Below, in pieces: positions 1 through 7,083 of a stretch of 9,900 nt of DNA. A model generated the notes under the pieces. It saw only the letters and a program-made list of their open reading frames with translations. It was not told the DNA's origin and did no database searches. Every line of letters begins with the position of its first letter. Position 1 is the stretch's first letter. The stretch spans positions 1 through 9,900 of the forward strand of contig JALTEL010000158.1 in NCBI GenBank assembly GCA_027073945.1, read 5' to 3'. This DNA is from Caldifarciminota bacterium. Lineage in GTDB: Bacteria > WOR-3 > Hydrothermia > UBA1063 > CAJXJZ01. Both the position numbers and the translations under genes were made by a program.

Positions 1-485
1 GCATTACCTCTGTATATCAGGTTAAAATCAAAGAGCTTTAATTTGTTATAAGATAAATAGTCTGCAAAAACCGTGTCCGCCTTTTTTGCATAATCCAGAT
101 AGAAAAGCATTTGCTTGTTTTTTTCTGCCATGTTGTCTTCAATATACGAACCTGCTGCATGAAAAAAAGGCCAACCTACTGGCGTAGTGAATGATATACC
201 TATAAATCTTCTGTCGCTATCACCTCTTGTTGATGTTATGTAAAGCTGCGGAACTGAGAGAGTACTATGCCTTACGCTGAATTTCGCGCCCGATAATGTG
301 GTATCAAAGAAAAGCGGTATAAATGGAATCAGCCTTTCAAGTCTATAGGACTCGATAAGGAAAAATTTTCCAAATGCATAATTTTGTCCTGCATATTGGC
401 CTGTCCAGAAGTTTTCATGCAAAAAATCGTTTGACTTCACTTCGGGTATATACACACTCATCAATGCAATAAGCACAAATTTCAT
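1..485 (-). CDS. Unrecognised, probably exported protein (N-terminal 161 codons, runs off left edge)
   Basis: An open frame begins at ATG 483..485 and continues without a stop to the window edge, giving at least 161 residues. The start overlaps the pyrF stop as ATGA, and GGGG at 493..496 lies 7 nt upstream as a modest ribosome-binding site, so translation is probably coupled to pyrF. The N-terminus (MKFVLIALMSVYIPEVKSND) looks like a short signal peptide: one Lys, a hydrophobic run, then a polar region. The mature part is rich in aromatic residues (FW, FFL, GWPFFH, LFYLDY) and has alternating polar and hydrophobic stretches that could be beta strands, for example of an outer-membrane or periplasmic protein. 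I do not recognise a family and assign no function. The frame is supported by uninterrupted length, the overlap and the signal-like start; the product is unknown. Confidence 0.7.
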   Translation of the reverse strand, partial: MKFVLIALMSVYIPEVKSNDFLHENFWTGQYAGQNYAFGKFFLIESYRLERLIPFIPLFFDTTLSGAKFSVRHSTLSVPQLYITSTRGDSDRRFIGISFTTPVGWPFFHAAGSYIEDNMAEKNKQMLFYLDYAKKADTVFADYLSYNKLKLFDFNLIYRGN

Positions 486-1165
486 TTGATATCCCCGCTT
501 TTTAAAAAACTGTCGACCATACTGGCAGGGTCTTCCGAATCCGTAATGGGCCTTCCCACGACAATATAGTCCACACCTATAATGTGTGCCTCCTGCGGAG
601 TTATTATTCTTTTCTGGTCCTGAGCATTGCCTTTATTTAACCTTACACCCGGGACAACCACCTTCTCTGAAGGGAATTGTTTTTTCACAAATCCCGCCTC
701 CCTGCCTGAACAGACAATACCGTACATACCTGTGTCAAAGGCTATTTGTGCCAGAGATTCAACGCTGTCTTTTATTTTTTTACCGCAGTAGCCGTAGAAA
801 TCATCGTTTGTTATGCTTGTTAACACTGTTACGCCTAAAATTTTTACGTTTTTTGCCGCATTTACAGCACTTTTCGCCATCTCCCTTCCCCCTGTGAGAT
901 GAACAGTTAAAAGATCGACATTCATTTTATCAATAATTTTCACTGTATCTTCCACAACAGAAGGAATATCATGCAGTTTGAGGTCAAGAAATACTGAAAG
1001 CCCCATTTGCTTGAGCTTTTTTACAAGGGAAAATCCGTAAGCAGTAAAGAGAGGAAGACCGATTTTAAAAAAATTCACCTTATCTCTTAATTTCTTCACC
1101 ATCTGCATAGCGGGTAACTCGTCTCTGTAATTTAAAGCTACTATTAACTCTAATTTCCTATCCAA
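482..1165 (-). CDS. pyrF: Orotidine 5'-phosphate decarboxylase
   Basis: This cytoplasmic enzyme decarboxylates OMP to UMP, the last step of de novo pyrimidine synthesis. The 227-residue length is typical of the short bacterial (beta/alpha)8 form. The catalytic signature DLKLHDIP is at residues 61-68 (Asp61, Lys63, Asp66), with Lys34 in FFKIG. Phosphate-site motifs follow: PGVR (172-175), a DQKR segment near 183 and VVGRPIT (202-208). The start is TTG at 1163..1165, chosen because a strong GGAGGAA site lies 8 nt upstream and the protein then begins at the usual place. It overlaps the upstream yihY-like gene by 16 bp and the downstream hypothetical gene by 3 bp, so it belongs to the same operon. 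An oddity is Asn12 in VALN, where the family normally has Asp (VALD), a ribose-contacting residue. The family assignment is secure; full activity is inferred. Confidence 0.96.
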   Translation of the reverse strand: MDRKLELIVALNYRDELPAMQMVKKLRDKVNFFKIGLPLFTAYGFSLVKKLKQMGLSVFLDLKLHDIPSVVEDTVKIIDKMNVDLLTVHLTGGREMAKSAVNAAKNVKILGVTVLTSITNDDFYGYCGKKIKDSVESLAQIAFDTGMYGIVCSGREAGFVKKQFPSEKVVVPGVRLNKGNAQDQKRIITPQEAHIIGVDYIVVGRPITDSEDPASMVDSFLKSGDIK

Positions 1166-2322
1166 TTCGTTGCTTCCTCCATTGTTATTGATTCTGTATC
1201 GTGCAGAAAACCTATTAGTTTTGGCCTTATGCGCGCCCAGAGTGGATTGTCAAATTCTTTTGTATTGACAATGCCTATTTTGTTCAACACAGAAGCTACT
1301 GTTAGTTTTGAGGGATGGTGCCTGACAGCGTACAGCTCTCTGCCGATTTTTGTGATGTATCCTAATTTTTCCAGTTCAATTACTGCCGTATGAACTGAAG
1401 ACATTGAGAACCCCGTTTCCTCAACCAGATTTTTTATTGATATTGGCCCTTCCGAGAGATAGTATTTATAAAAAAGCACAAGTACGGAAAAAAGTGCCTC
1501 TGCCCTGAATTTACCTATTTCATATCCTTCAAGAGTATAAAGCAGCTCGGCTCCCCAGAGTGCTATAACATAGGAATAGTATACCCAGATAAGCAATGCG
1601 GGAATAGTGCTAAGTGCGCCGTAAACCCTGTAGCTCACACTGAAATGCTTGAAATATATATCAAACAGGTATTTTGATAATTCCCAGAGTATGCCTGCGG
1701 AGAGACTGCAAATAACGGCATTCTTTATTGAAACCTTAACACTTATCAATAGATAATAGAGTATGAAAAAGGCAAGTGATGTTATGAAGAGAGGAAATAG
1801 AAAATTAACGGATATGTTGAATAGAGGATTTAAAAGAGCGTACCGAAAAATAGAATAAGAAGAGAATTTAGTTGTGGTGAATATGGATAAAACGATAAGC
1901 ACGGGAGAAAGGGTTAAGAAAGCCCAATAAGTTAGCATTTTCAGTAAAAACGGTCTTTTTGTGTAGATACCCCTCAAACCGTTAACCGAGTTTTCCAGGC
2001 TTTCTACAAGGAGCAGGGAAAAGAGTATTATACCCAGAATGCTGATAATACCTATGGATGTGGAACTGGCTATCAATTTGTCAATCACGAATTTTACTCT
2101 CATTGCAAACTGGGGCAGGAAAAATCTTAGAAGCAAATTTTTTACCCGCTCTTCCAGATGACTGTAAGCGGAAAATCTGGAGTAAAAAGATACTATTAAC
2201 GTGAGAAGCGGAATAAATGTCAGAACGGTTATATAACTTAAGGCCGCAGCCTTACCTAATACATCGTCCTTTCGTGTTCTTACATAAAACTTACTGACAT
2301 TCTTAAGGGCAATTTTTATCAA
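1150..2322 (-). CDS. YihY/BrkB-family integral membrane protein with C-terminal winged helix
   Basis: This is a 390-residue inner-membrane protein of the YihY/BrkB family, once mislabelled RNase BN. Its molecular function is not established. Family hallmarks are AAALSYITVLTFIPLL (25-40) and YGALSTIPALLIWVYYSYVIALWGAEL around 234-260. About six membrane segments can be seen, near 26-47, 88-107, 130-150, 172-194, 200-222 and 238-262. After the last one, residues about 275-340 look like a winged helix-turn-helix (SIKNLVEETGFSMSSVHTAV, then a GYITKIG wing), followed by a 50-residue tail. Such C-terminal extensions occur in some longer members. The start is TTG 2320..2322, overlapping the ABC ATPase stop as TTGA; no clear Shine-Dalgarno site is visible, so re-initiation by coupling is likely. 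The stop overlaps pyrF by 16 bp. Whether the winged helix binds DNA is unknown. Confidence 0.9.
   Translation of the reverse strand: MIKIALKNVSKFYVRTRKDDVLGKAAALSYITVLTFIPLLTLIVSFYSRFSAYSHLEERVKNLLLRFFLPQFAMRVKFVIDKLIASSTSIGIISILGIILFSLLLVESLENSVNGLRGIYTKRPFLLKMLTYWAFLTLSPVLIVLSIFTTTKFSSYSIFRYALLNPLFNISVNFLFPLFITSLAFFILYYLLISVKVSIKNAVICSLSAGILWELSKYLFDIYFKHFSVSYRVYGALSTIPALLIWVYYSYVIALWGAELLYTLEGYEIGKFRAEALFSVLVLFYKYYLSEGPISIKNLVEETGFSMSSVHTAVIELEKLGYITKIGRELYAVRHHPSKLTVASVLNKIGIVNTKEFDNPLWARIRPKLIGFLHDTESITMEEATNWIGN
1174..1180 (-). promoter_or_regulatory. Shine-Dalgarno site that fixes the TTG start of pyrF
   Basis: GGAGGAA on the minus strand lies 8 nt before TTG 1163..1165, inside the last codons of the upstream membrane-protein gene. 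No ATG or GTG is better placed, so this site supports a TTG start for pyrF. Confidence 0.75.
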
Positions 2323-3404
2323 AGAGTGAGGTTCTTTTCGGTTTTTGCATCGAAAATGTGAATGGCATCCATATTGAAATGAACCCTCACATTTGTTCCG
2401 TCTTCGGAGAAATCAAGCGGAGAAACCCTTGCAATCAGATTGAAATGCGAGGTTGAAAGGTAAAGGAGTATCTCATTCCCGAGTGTTTCATGAAAATCCA
2501 CTTTTGCTTCGATTTCACCCGTATCTGCAATACTTATTGCCTCGGGTCTTATTCCGAAAATAACCTCATTTACAGATTTGAGTTCAAGTTTGGCACTTAT
2601 GGAATCAGGCAGGGATAAGGTGAAATCGGGAGATGCGAAATGAAGCCGATCATCCTTTTTTATAATGTTGCCGGACATAAAATTCATAGGTGGCGAGCCT
2701 ATGAATCCTGCCACGAATTTGTTGTTGGGCTTGTGGTATAATTTTATCGGGTCTGCAATCTGCTGAATTTCGCCCTGATTTATCAGCACGATTTTGTCTC
2801 CCAGCGTCATGGCCTCAACCTGGTCATGCGTCACATATATGGAAGTTGTCTTGAGTTCTTTATGGAGTCTGGAAAGCTCGGCGCGCATTTTGACACGCAT
2901 TTTTGCATCCAAATTCGAAAGCGGCTCATCAAAAAGGAACACAACAGGTTCTCTTACAATTGCCCTTCCCAGCGCTACCCTCTGTCTCTGCCCTCCTGAA
3001 AGCTCCTTGGGTTTTCTGTCGAGCATGCTGTCAATGCCGAGTAACCTGGCTGTTTTTTTGACGCGCTCCATTATTTCACGTTTGGGAAATTTTCTCATCT
3101 TCAAGCCGAAAGCCATATTATCAAAAACATTCATGTGAGGATACAGAGCATAGTTTTGAAACACCATAGCAATATCCCTGTCTTTTGGGGGTACATTGTT
3201 TACTACTTTATTGCCAATATAAATTTTCCCCGAAGTTGCTGTTTCAAGCCCTGCTATCAGTCTTAATGTAGTTGTCTTTCCACATCCGGATGGCCCCAGT
3301 ATAACGCAGAATTCACCATCGGAAACGGTAAATGTAGCTTCCTTTACTCCTATATTACCCCTTGAGAAAACTTTAGTTACTTTTTCAAGTCTGACTTCAG
3401 CCAT
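2319..3404 (-). CDS. ABC transporter ATP-binding protein, MalK/UgpC/MsmX type
   Basis: This 361-residue ATPase belongs to the family that energises carbohydrate and glycerol-phosphate importers. Motifs in order: Walker A GPSGCGKTT (37-45), Q-loop Gln83 in VFQNYALYPH, signature LSGGQRQR (135-142), Walker B VFLFDEP (155-161), D-loop SNLDAKMR (163-170) and switch His193 in VTHDQ. A C-terminal TOBE/MalK-like regulatory domain follows, with FGIRPEAI near 285-292. This domain and the overall length separate it from short ATPases. The start ATG is preceded by GGGAGG with a 5-nt spacer. It overlaps accD by 8 bp and the downstream yihY-like gene by 4 bp. No permease or solute-binding protein gene is in the window, so it probably serves permeases encoded elsewhere, as MsmX-type shared ATPases do. 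Substrate cannot be told. Confidence 0.95.
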   Translation of the reverse strand: MAEVRLEKVTKVFSRGNIGVKEATFTVSDGEFCVILGPSGCGKTTTLRLIAGLETATSGKIYIGNKVVNNVPPKDRDIAMVFQNYALYPHMNVFDNMAFGLKMRKFPKREIMERVKKTARLLGIDSMLDRKPKELSGGQRQRVALGRAIVREPVVFLFDEPLSNLDAKMRVKMRAELSRLHKELKTTSIYVTHDQVEAMTLGDKIVLINQGEIQQIADPIKLYHKPNNKFVAGFIGSPPMNFMSGNIIKKDDRLHFASPDFTLSLPDSISAKLELKSVNEVIFGIRPEAISIADTGEIEAKVDFHETLGNEILLYLSTSHFNLIARVSPLDFSEDGTNVRVHFNMDAIHIFDAKTEKNLTL

Positions 3405-4242
3405 TTTTTCCTCCCAAAAAGTTTAAATAAAAGGTTATTTTTGCCTTTAAGTCTTTTCTTTCCACAACTTCGTCAAGAAATCCCTTTTCAAGTAAAAACT
3501 CGGATGTCTGGAACCCATGAGGCAGTTTCTGCTTTATCGTTTGCTCTATCACTCTCGGGCCTGCAAATCCCAGAAGAGCCCCGGGTTCTGCAATAATGAT
3601 ATCTCCCAGTGAGGCGAATGATGCCATTACCCCGCCCATGGTGGGATGGGCTACGATTGATATGTAAGGGACATCTGCTTCATTCAATTCCACGATTCCC
3701 AGGGTGGTTTTTGCCATCTGCATAAGGGAGAAAATGCCCTCATGCATTCTTGCCCCGCCGCCGGATGTCGTGAGAGATATGAACGGAATATGCTCTTTTA
3801 CGGCTCTTTGCGTTCCCCTGTAAAATATTTCACCGTATACAGAGCCCATACTTCCTCCTAAATATTGAAAGTCAGTTACGAAGAATACCACTCGGGTGCC
3901 GTTAATACTTCCTGTTCCACATAGAGCAGCATCATTAAGACCTAATTTTTCTTTTAATTTTGCAATTTTGTCGGCATACACGGGAAATTTTAACGGGTCT
4001 TGTGGTTTTATATGCTCGCCGATGGTCTCTTCAAACTCTCCTTTATCCAGAATGTACTGGATGTATTTTCGTGCTGTGATTCGGAAATGGTATCCGCATT
4101 TGGGGCAAACCCACATGTTTTTTTCAAGTTGTTTTTCATAGAATAATTCACCGCATTTTGTGCATTTCACGAAAATTCCCGCAGGTACTTCTTTTTTCCC
4201 CTCGTTTTTAAGCGGCTTTTGATTTTTTTTAAAGAAAAGCAT
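3397..4242 (-). CDS. accD: Acetyl-CoA carboxylase carboxyltransferase subunit beta
   Basis: AccD pairs with AccA to move the carboxyl group from biotinylated AccB to acetyl-CoA, giving malonyl-CoA for fatty-acid synthesis. The 281-residue length is normal. An N-terminal zinc ribbon is intact: Cys27, Cys30, Cys46 and Cys49 (CTKC, CPKC). The crotonase-like fold carries the expected blocks: DFQYLGGSMGSVYGE (about 124-138), the oxyanion-type glycine stretch SGGGARMHEG (about 160-169), HPTMGGV and GFAGPRVIEQT. The start ATG (4240..4242) shares one base with the stop of the preceding small gene (TAATG), with a purine-rich GAGAAG stretch upstream. It overlaps the downstream ABC ATPase by 8 bp. No accA, accB or accC gene is visible here, so the rest of the complex must be encoded elsewhere. 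The zinc ribbon plus short length favour AccD over a propionyl-CoA carboxylase beta chain. Confidence 0.95.
   Translation of the reverse strand: MLFFKKNQKPLKNEGKKEVPAGIFVKCTKCGELFYEKQLEKNMWVCPKCGYHFRITARKYIQYILDKGEFEETIGEHIKPQDPLKFPVYADKIAKLKEKLGLNDAALCGTGSINGTRVVFFVTDFQYLGGSMGSVYGEIFYRGTQRAVKEHIPFISLTTSGGGARMHEGIFSLMQMAKTTLGIVELNEADVPYISIVAHPTMGGVMASFASLGDIIIAEPGALLGFAGPRVIEQTIKQKLPHGFQTSEFLLEKGFLDEVVERKDLKAKITFYLNFLGGKNG
3410..3415 (-). promoter_or_regulatory. Ribosome-binding site of the ABC ATPase gene, inside accD
   Basis: GGGAGG on the minus strand sits 5 nt upstream of the ATPase ATG (3402..3404). It lies within the final Gly-Gly codons of accD, so the site is read through by ribosomes finishing accD. 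Confidence 0.7.
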
Positions 4243-4442
4243 TATTTCTTCTCTTTTAATTCATCTTCAAGTTGCTTAATTCTTGCTTCAAGTTTCTTGA
4301 TTTTCTTTTCTGGCGGTAAATCCTTCAGTCCGATTTTCTCCTTGATTTCGTCGCCTGACCATGGGGAAAGAACAGTGGCTAAAATAAATCCGGCCGCTGT
4401 ACCGATAAGTCCGGCCATAATAATTCTCTCTTCTTTTTTCAT
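4242..4442 (-). CDS. Small YtxH-like single-pass membrane protein
   Basis: A 66-residue protein. Residues about 8-25 (IMAGLIGTAAGFILATVL) form one glycine/alanine-rich membrane segment, followed by SPWSGDEIKEKIG, which matches the post-membrane pattern of YtxH proteins (usually PxSGxExR). The remaining 30 residues are highly charged, with heptad-like Leu/Ile spacing (KKIKKLEARIKQLEDELKEK), so a short coiled coil is likely. YtxH-type proteins are small envelope proteins of uncertain role, in some bacteria linked to stress. The ATG overlaps the sucC stop as ATGA and its stop shares a base with the accD start, so it is embedded in the operon. Family assignment is from pattern only. Its small size and composition make a function unassignable, but the tight overlaps on both sides support a real gene. 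Confidence 0.8.
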   Translation of the reverse strand: MKKEERIIMAGLIGTAAGFILATVLSPWSGDEIKEKIGLKDLPPEKKIKKLEARIKQLEDELKEKK

Positions 4443-5587
4443 GACTTCAATCCCCTTGCCAGCGAAATAGCGGTTTTAGCACCTTCTCTCATGGAATTCA
4501 CAACAACAAGAGGTATATTTGAAGCCTTGAGTATTTCCTTGCCTTTTTCTTCGTTTGTGCCTGTCAGCCTGACGACAAGAGGGATTTTGAGATGCAATTC
4601 GTTGAATGCATTTATAAGACCATTGGCAATATCGTCGCAGCGTGTTATTCCGCCGAATATATTGACAAATATGGCATTTACCTTTTCATGGCTTGAGATT
4701 ATGGAAATGGCATTTTTCATCTTTTCAGGATTAGAACTGCCTCCGACATCAAGGAAGTTGGCAGGTTCTCCCCCGTATCTTTTTATTATGTCCATTGTTG
4801 CCATTGCAAGTCCCGCACCATTTACAGCACAACCTATATTGCCCTCCAGTTGAACGAGTGAAAGCCCCTTTGCTTTGGCATCAAGTTCTTCTTTGTTTTC
4901 ATAATCCATATCTCTGAGATTTGCTATGTTCTTTCTTCTGAACAGTGCATTGTCATCAACGAGTATTTTTGCATCAAGCGCAATAACATTGCCGTCTTTT
5001 TCTATAACAAGCGGATTGATTTCAGCGAGCTGTGCGTCTGTTTCTATGAAACTCTTATATAATTTGTGGATGAAAGATGCCACGCTCAGTGCCAATTTTC
5101 CACCGAGACCGAGTTTGAATGCGGCCTCTCTTGCCTGAAACGGGTAAAACTGAGAAGAAGGGTCTAAGTAAGATTTGTGTATTGCCTTCGGATTCTTTTT
5201 GGCAACTTCCTCTATTTCAACCCCACCCTCTTTGGAGACCATAAGTACAATCTTTCCTGTTTTTCTGTCAACAACAAAACCCACGTATAATTCCCTGTCA
5301 ATGCTGGCAGCTTCTTCAACCAGTACCTTTTTAACAGGAATCCCTTTTATTTTCATGGATAGTATATCTTTTGCTTTTAAATATGCATCATCCTCCGAGG
5401 TAGCAACTTTTATGCCGCCTGCTTTTCCTCTGCCTCCCACCGGCACCTGAGATTTTACAACGCATTTCCCTCCGAATTCCTTGCATATCTCTTTTGCCTG
5501 TTCCGGCGTGTATGCAACTTTGCCCTGCTTTGTAGGTATTCCGAAGCTTCTTAATATTTCTTTTGCTCTGTACTCAAGTATTTTCAT
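4439..5587 (-). CDS. sucC: Succinate--CoA ligase (ADP-forming-type) subunit beta
   Basis: SucC with SucD interconverts succinyl-CoA and succinate with substrate-level phosphorylation of ADP or GDP in the citric acid cycle. The 382 residues match the usual 380-400. It has the N-terminal ATP-grasp domain, with VVKSQVPVGGRGKAGGIK (43-60) forming the nucleotide loop, AEINPL (188-193) and Asp205 as metal-site residues. The C-terminal CoA-ligase domain has GAGLAM (257-262), FLDVGGSS (278-285), NIFGGITRCD (309-318) and RLTGTNEEKG (340-349). The start ATG has AAGGAGG 4 nt upstream. A promoter-like sequence just before it suggests it heads the operon. sucD, normally the next gene, is absent; a YtxH-like gene follows with a 4-bp overlap. 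Nucleotide preference is not decided from sequence. A malate-CoA ligase beta chain is a less likely alternative. Confidence 0.94.
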   Translation of the reverse strand: MKILEYRAKEILRSFGIPTKQGKVAYTPEQAKEICKEFGGKCVVKSQVPVGGRGKAGGIKVATSEDDAYLKAKDILSMKIKGIPVKKVLVEEAASIDRELYVGFVVDRKTGKIVLMVSKEGGVEIEEVAKKNPKAIHKSYLDPSSQFYPFQAREAAFKLGLGGKLALSVASFIHKLYKSFIETDAQLAEINPLVIEKDGNVIALDAKILVDDNALFRRKNIANLRDMDYENKEELDAKAKGLSLVQLEGNIGCAVNGAGLAMATMDIIKRYGGEPANFLDVGGSSNPEKMKNAISIISSHEKVNAIFVNIFGGITRCDDIANGLINAFNELHLKIPLVVRLTGTNEEKGKEILKASNIPLVVVNSMREGAKTAISLARGLKS

Positions 5588-5591
5588 ATTG

Positions 5592-5598
5592 CCTCCTT
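5592..5598 (-). promoter_or_regulatory. Ribosome-binding site of sucC
   Basis: AAGGAGG on the minus strand, 4 nt upstream of ATG 5585..5587. It is a near-perfect anti-16S match and fixes the sucC start. Confidence 0.8.
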
Positions 5599-5616
5599 CT
5601 TCAATGTCAATAGTTA

Positions 5617-5645
5617 ATTATAAATCAATTTCCCTGTGAAGTAAA
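5617..5645 (-). promoter_or_regulatory. Probable sigma-70-type promoter of the sucC operon
   Basis: On the minus strand, TTTACT (5640..5645, 4 of 6 to TTGACA) and a perfect TATAAT (5617..5622) are separated by 17 bp. They span the fmt stop codon and the 37-bp gap before sucC. Transcription would start near 5610, giving a leader of about 23 nt that carries the AAGGAGG site. This is a sequence match only, but the spacing and location both fit. Confidence 0.55.
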
Positions 5646-6560
5646 ATTTTTGTTAAAAGGTGCATATCCGTTGATGAATTCTGCCGCACTTATTAAACGT
5701 TTTCCCGCAAGTTTAATGCTGTGAATAATAACAGGGACACTCCCGGTACCCACAACAAGACGTGTCTTTTCAAGAACTTTTATTTCTCCCGGAGCGAGTT
5801 TATCAGTATGTTTTGCAATAGATGACCTTACTAAAATGCACATTTTTCCTTCAAAAAAGGTTCTTGCACCGGGCAGCGGAGAAAGAGCGTTTATCTTGCA
5901 TTTTATTTTTTCACCTTCATCATTCCAGTCAATGAAAAGTTCCTGTCTTTCAAGTTTGGGAGCATAACTGGAGGGGCCAAGCTGTGGCCGGGATTTTAAA
6001 GTACCTTTTTGCATGCCATGAAATACTTCTTTGATAAGCCCCACAGCAACCGTAAGTAATATTTCCTCCAGCTCTTCCCTTATCATATTTTCACCGATTT
6101 GCACTTTTTCTTTAAGCAAGATATCGCCGCAATCCACCCTGTTTGAAAGCTCAATAATGCTTACGCCGGTTTCATCTCTGCAATCCATCATAGCTCTTAT
6201 TATCGGGGCAGGTCCTCTGTAAAAAGGGAGCAAAGAAGGATGCACATTAATACTTCCTGTTTTTGCGATGTTAATTAGACGTTTACCTATAATATGACCG
6301 TAGTCGAATACAAGCAGGAAATCAGGTGATATTGTGTTGAGTTTTTCTATTAATGCCACACTCTTAAGATTGTCTGTCTCCAGCACGGGAACTCTCAGTG
6401 ATAGAGCTGTATTGAATACATCCGTGTGCAACACACGTTTTCCGCGGCCCTTTGGTTTTGGAGGGTCTGTTAGCACAAGGGATGGAATTAGTCCTATCTC
6501 TGATAATTTGGAAAGTAAACGAGAGGATAAATTGCCTGTGCCCGCATATACATATTTCAT
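5625..6560 (-). CDS. fmt: Methionyl-tRNA formyltransferase
   Basis: Fmt transfers a formyl group from 10-formyl-tetrahydrofolate to the amino group of Met-tRNAi, making the bacterial initiator. The 311 residues match the family. The N-terminal Rossmann-like domain holds the catalytic residues: Asn105 and His107 in SINVHPSLLPFYRGPAPI (103-120), and Asp143 in RVDCGD, at the same spacing as Asn106, His108 and Asp144 of E. coli. The tRNA-interaction loop is recognisable as PPKPKGRGKR (33-42), including the GRG arginine. The C-terminal OB-like domain begins near 205 (ERQELFIDWN, INALSPLPGART). The opening is GTGNLSS where the family usually has GTPxFAx, a mild divergence. It starts 7 nt after the def stop and lacks a clear Shine-Dalgarno site (the upstream stretch is AT-rich), so coupling to def is likely. 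Confidence 0.95.
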   Translation of the reverse strand: MKYVYAGTGNLSSRLLSKLSEIGLIPSLVLTDPPKPKGRGKRVLHTDVFNTALSLRVPVLETDNLKSVALIEKLNTISPDFLLVFDYGHIIGKRLINIAKTGSINVHPSLLPFYRGPAPIIRAMMDCRDETGVSIIELSNRVDCGDILLKEKVQIGENMIREELEEILLTVAVGLIKEVFHGMQKGTLKSRPQLGPSSYAPKLERQELFIDWNDEGEKIKCKINALSPLPGARTFFEGKMCILVRSSIAKHTDKLAPGEIKVLEKTRLVVGTGSVPVIIHSIKLAGKRLISAAEFINGYAPFNKNFTSQGN

Positions 6561-6567
6561 TTACTAT

Positions 6568-7083
6568 TTAAAATTCGCGGTGTTTTTGTTTCCATTCTGC
6601 AAGAAGCAGTCTTCTTTTACGTTCTTCTATTCTGTCTATAAATAGCACTCCGTTGAGGTGGTCAATCTCATGCAGCAGCGCCCTTGCATAGAGCTCTTCC
6701 GCACTTATTTCTATATCTTTTATTTTTTTGTTTTGCAGGCTCAGTGCCCTGACTTCAACATAAGACGGCCGCATAAGCTCGGCATAAAGACCCGGGATGG
6801 AAAGACACCCCTCCTCTTCTATGTATGCGCCCTCAAAATAGGTAATTTCGGGATTTATGAGAACCAGATTCTTTTTACCCACGCCCAGGGCTTTCAGGTC
6901 AAATACTGCAATTCTCTTCGTTTCCCCGATTTGGTTTGCTGCAAGTCCGAGTCCCCTGTATTCGTGCATGGTTTCTATCATTGAAAGTGCAAGAGTCCCT
7001 ATTTCTTCTGTTACGGTTTCAATAGGGGAGCTTTTCTGCCTTAAAACAGGGTCACCGATTATTCTTACTCTTTTGACTCCCAT
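6568..7083 (-). CDS. def: Peptide deformylase
   Basis: This metalloenzyme removes the formyl group from nascent polypeptides, undoing the modification made by Fmt, encoded next door. From ATG 7081..7083 the protein has 171 residues. The three family motifs are intact: GLGLAANQ (44-51), EGCLS (91-95, metal ligand Cys93) and HEIDH (138-142, two His ligands and the catalytic Glu139). The reading frame is open further upstream to a TTG at 7120..7122, which would add 13 residues; I chose the internal ATG because the sequence MGVKRVRIIGDPVLR aligns with normal deformylase N-termini. AAAGGAG near 7113..7119 is too far from either good start to help. With this start it overlaps yajC by 32 bp. It is followed after 7 nt by fmt, the classic def-fmt pairing. 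Confidence 0.94.
   Translation of the reverse strand: MGVKRVRIIGDPVLRQKSSPIETVTEEIGTLALSMIETMHEYRGLGLAANQIGETKRIAVFDLKALGVGKKNLVLINPEITYFEGAYIEEEGCLSIPGLYAELMRPSYVEVRALSLQNKKIKDIEISAEELYARALLHEIDHLNGVLFIDRIEERKRRLLLAEWKQKHREF

Noticed and set aside
4491..5450. Three plus-strand open frames opposite sucC
   Set aside because: Ser/Phe/Leu-rich shadow translations of a conserved gene, without start signals.
5588..5624. TTGACA-like sequence within the fmt-sucC gap as a -35 box
   Set aside because: The position 17 bp downstream is inside sucC and reads ATGAAA, not a -10 box; the TTTACT/TATAAT pair is a better candidate.
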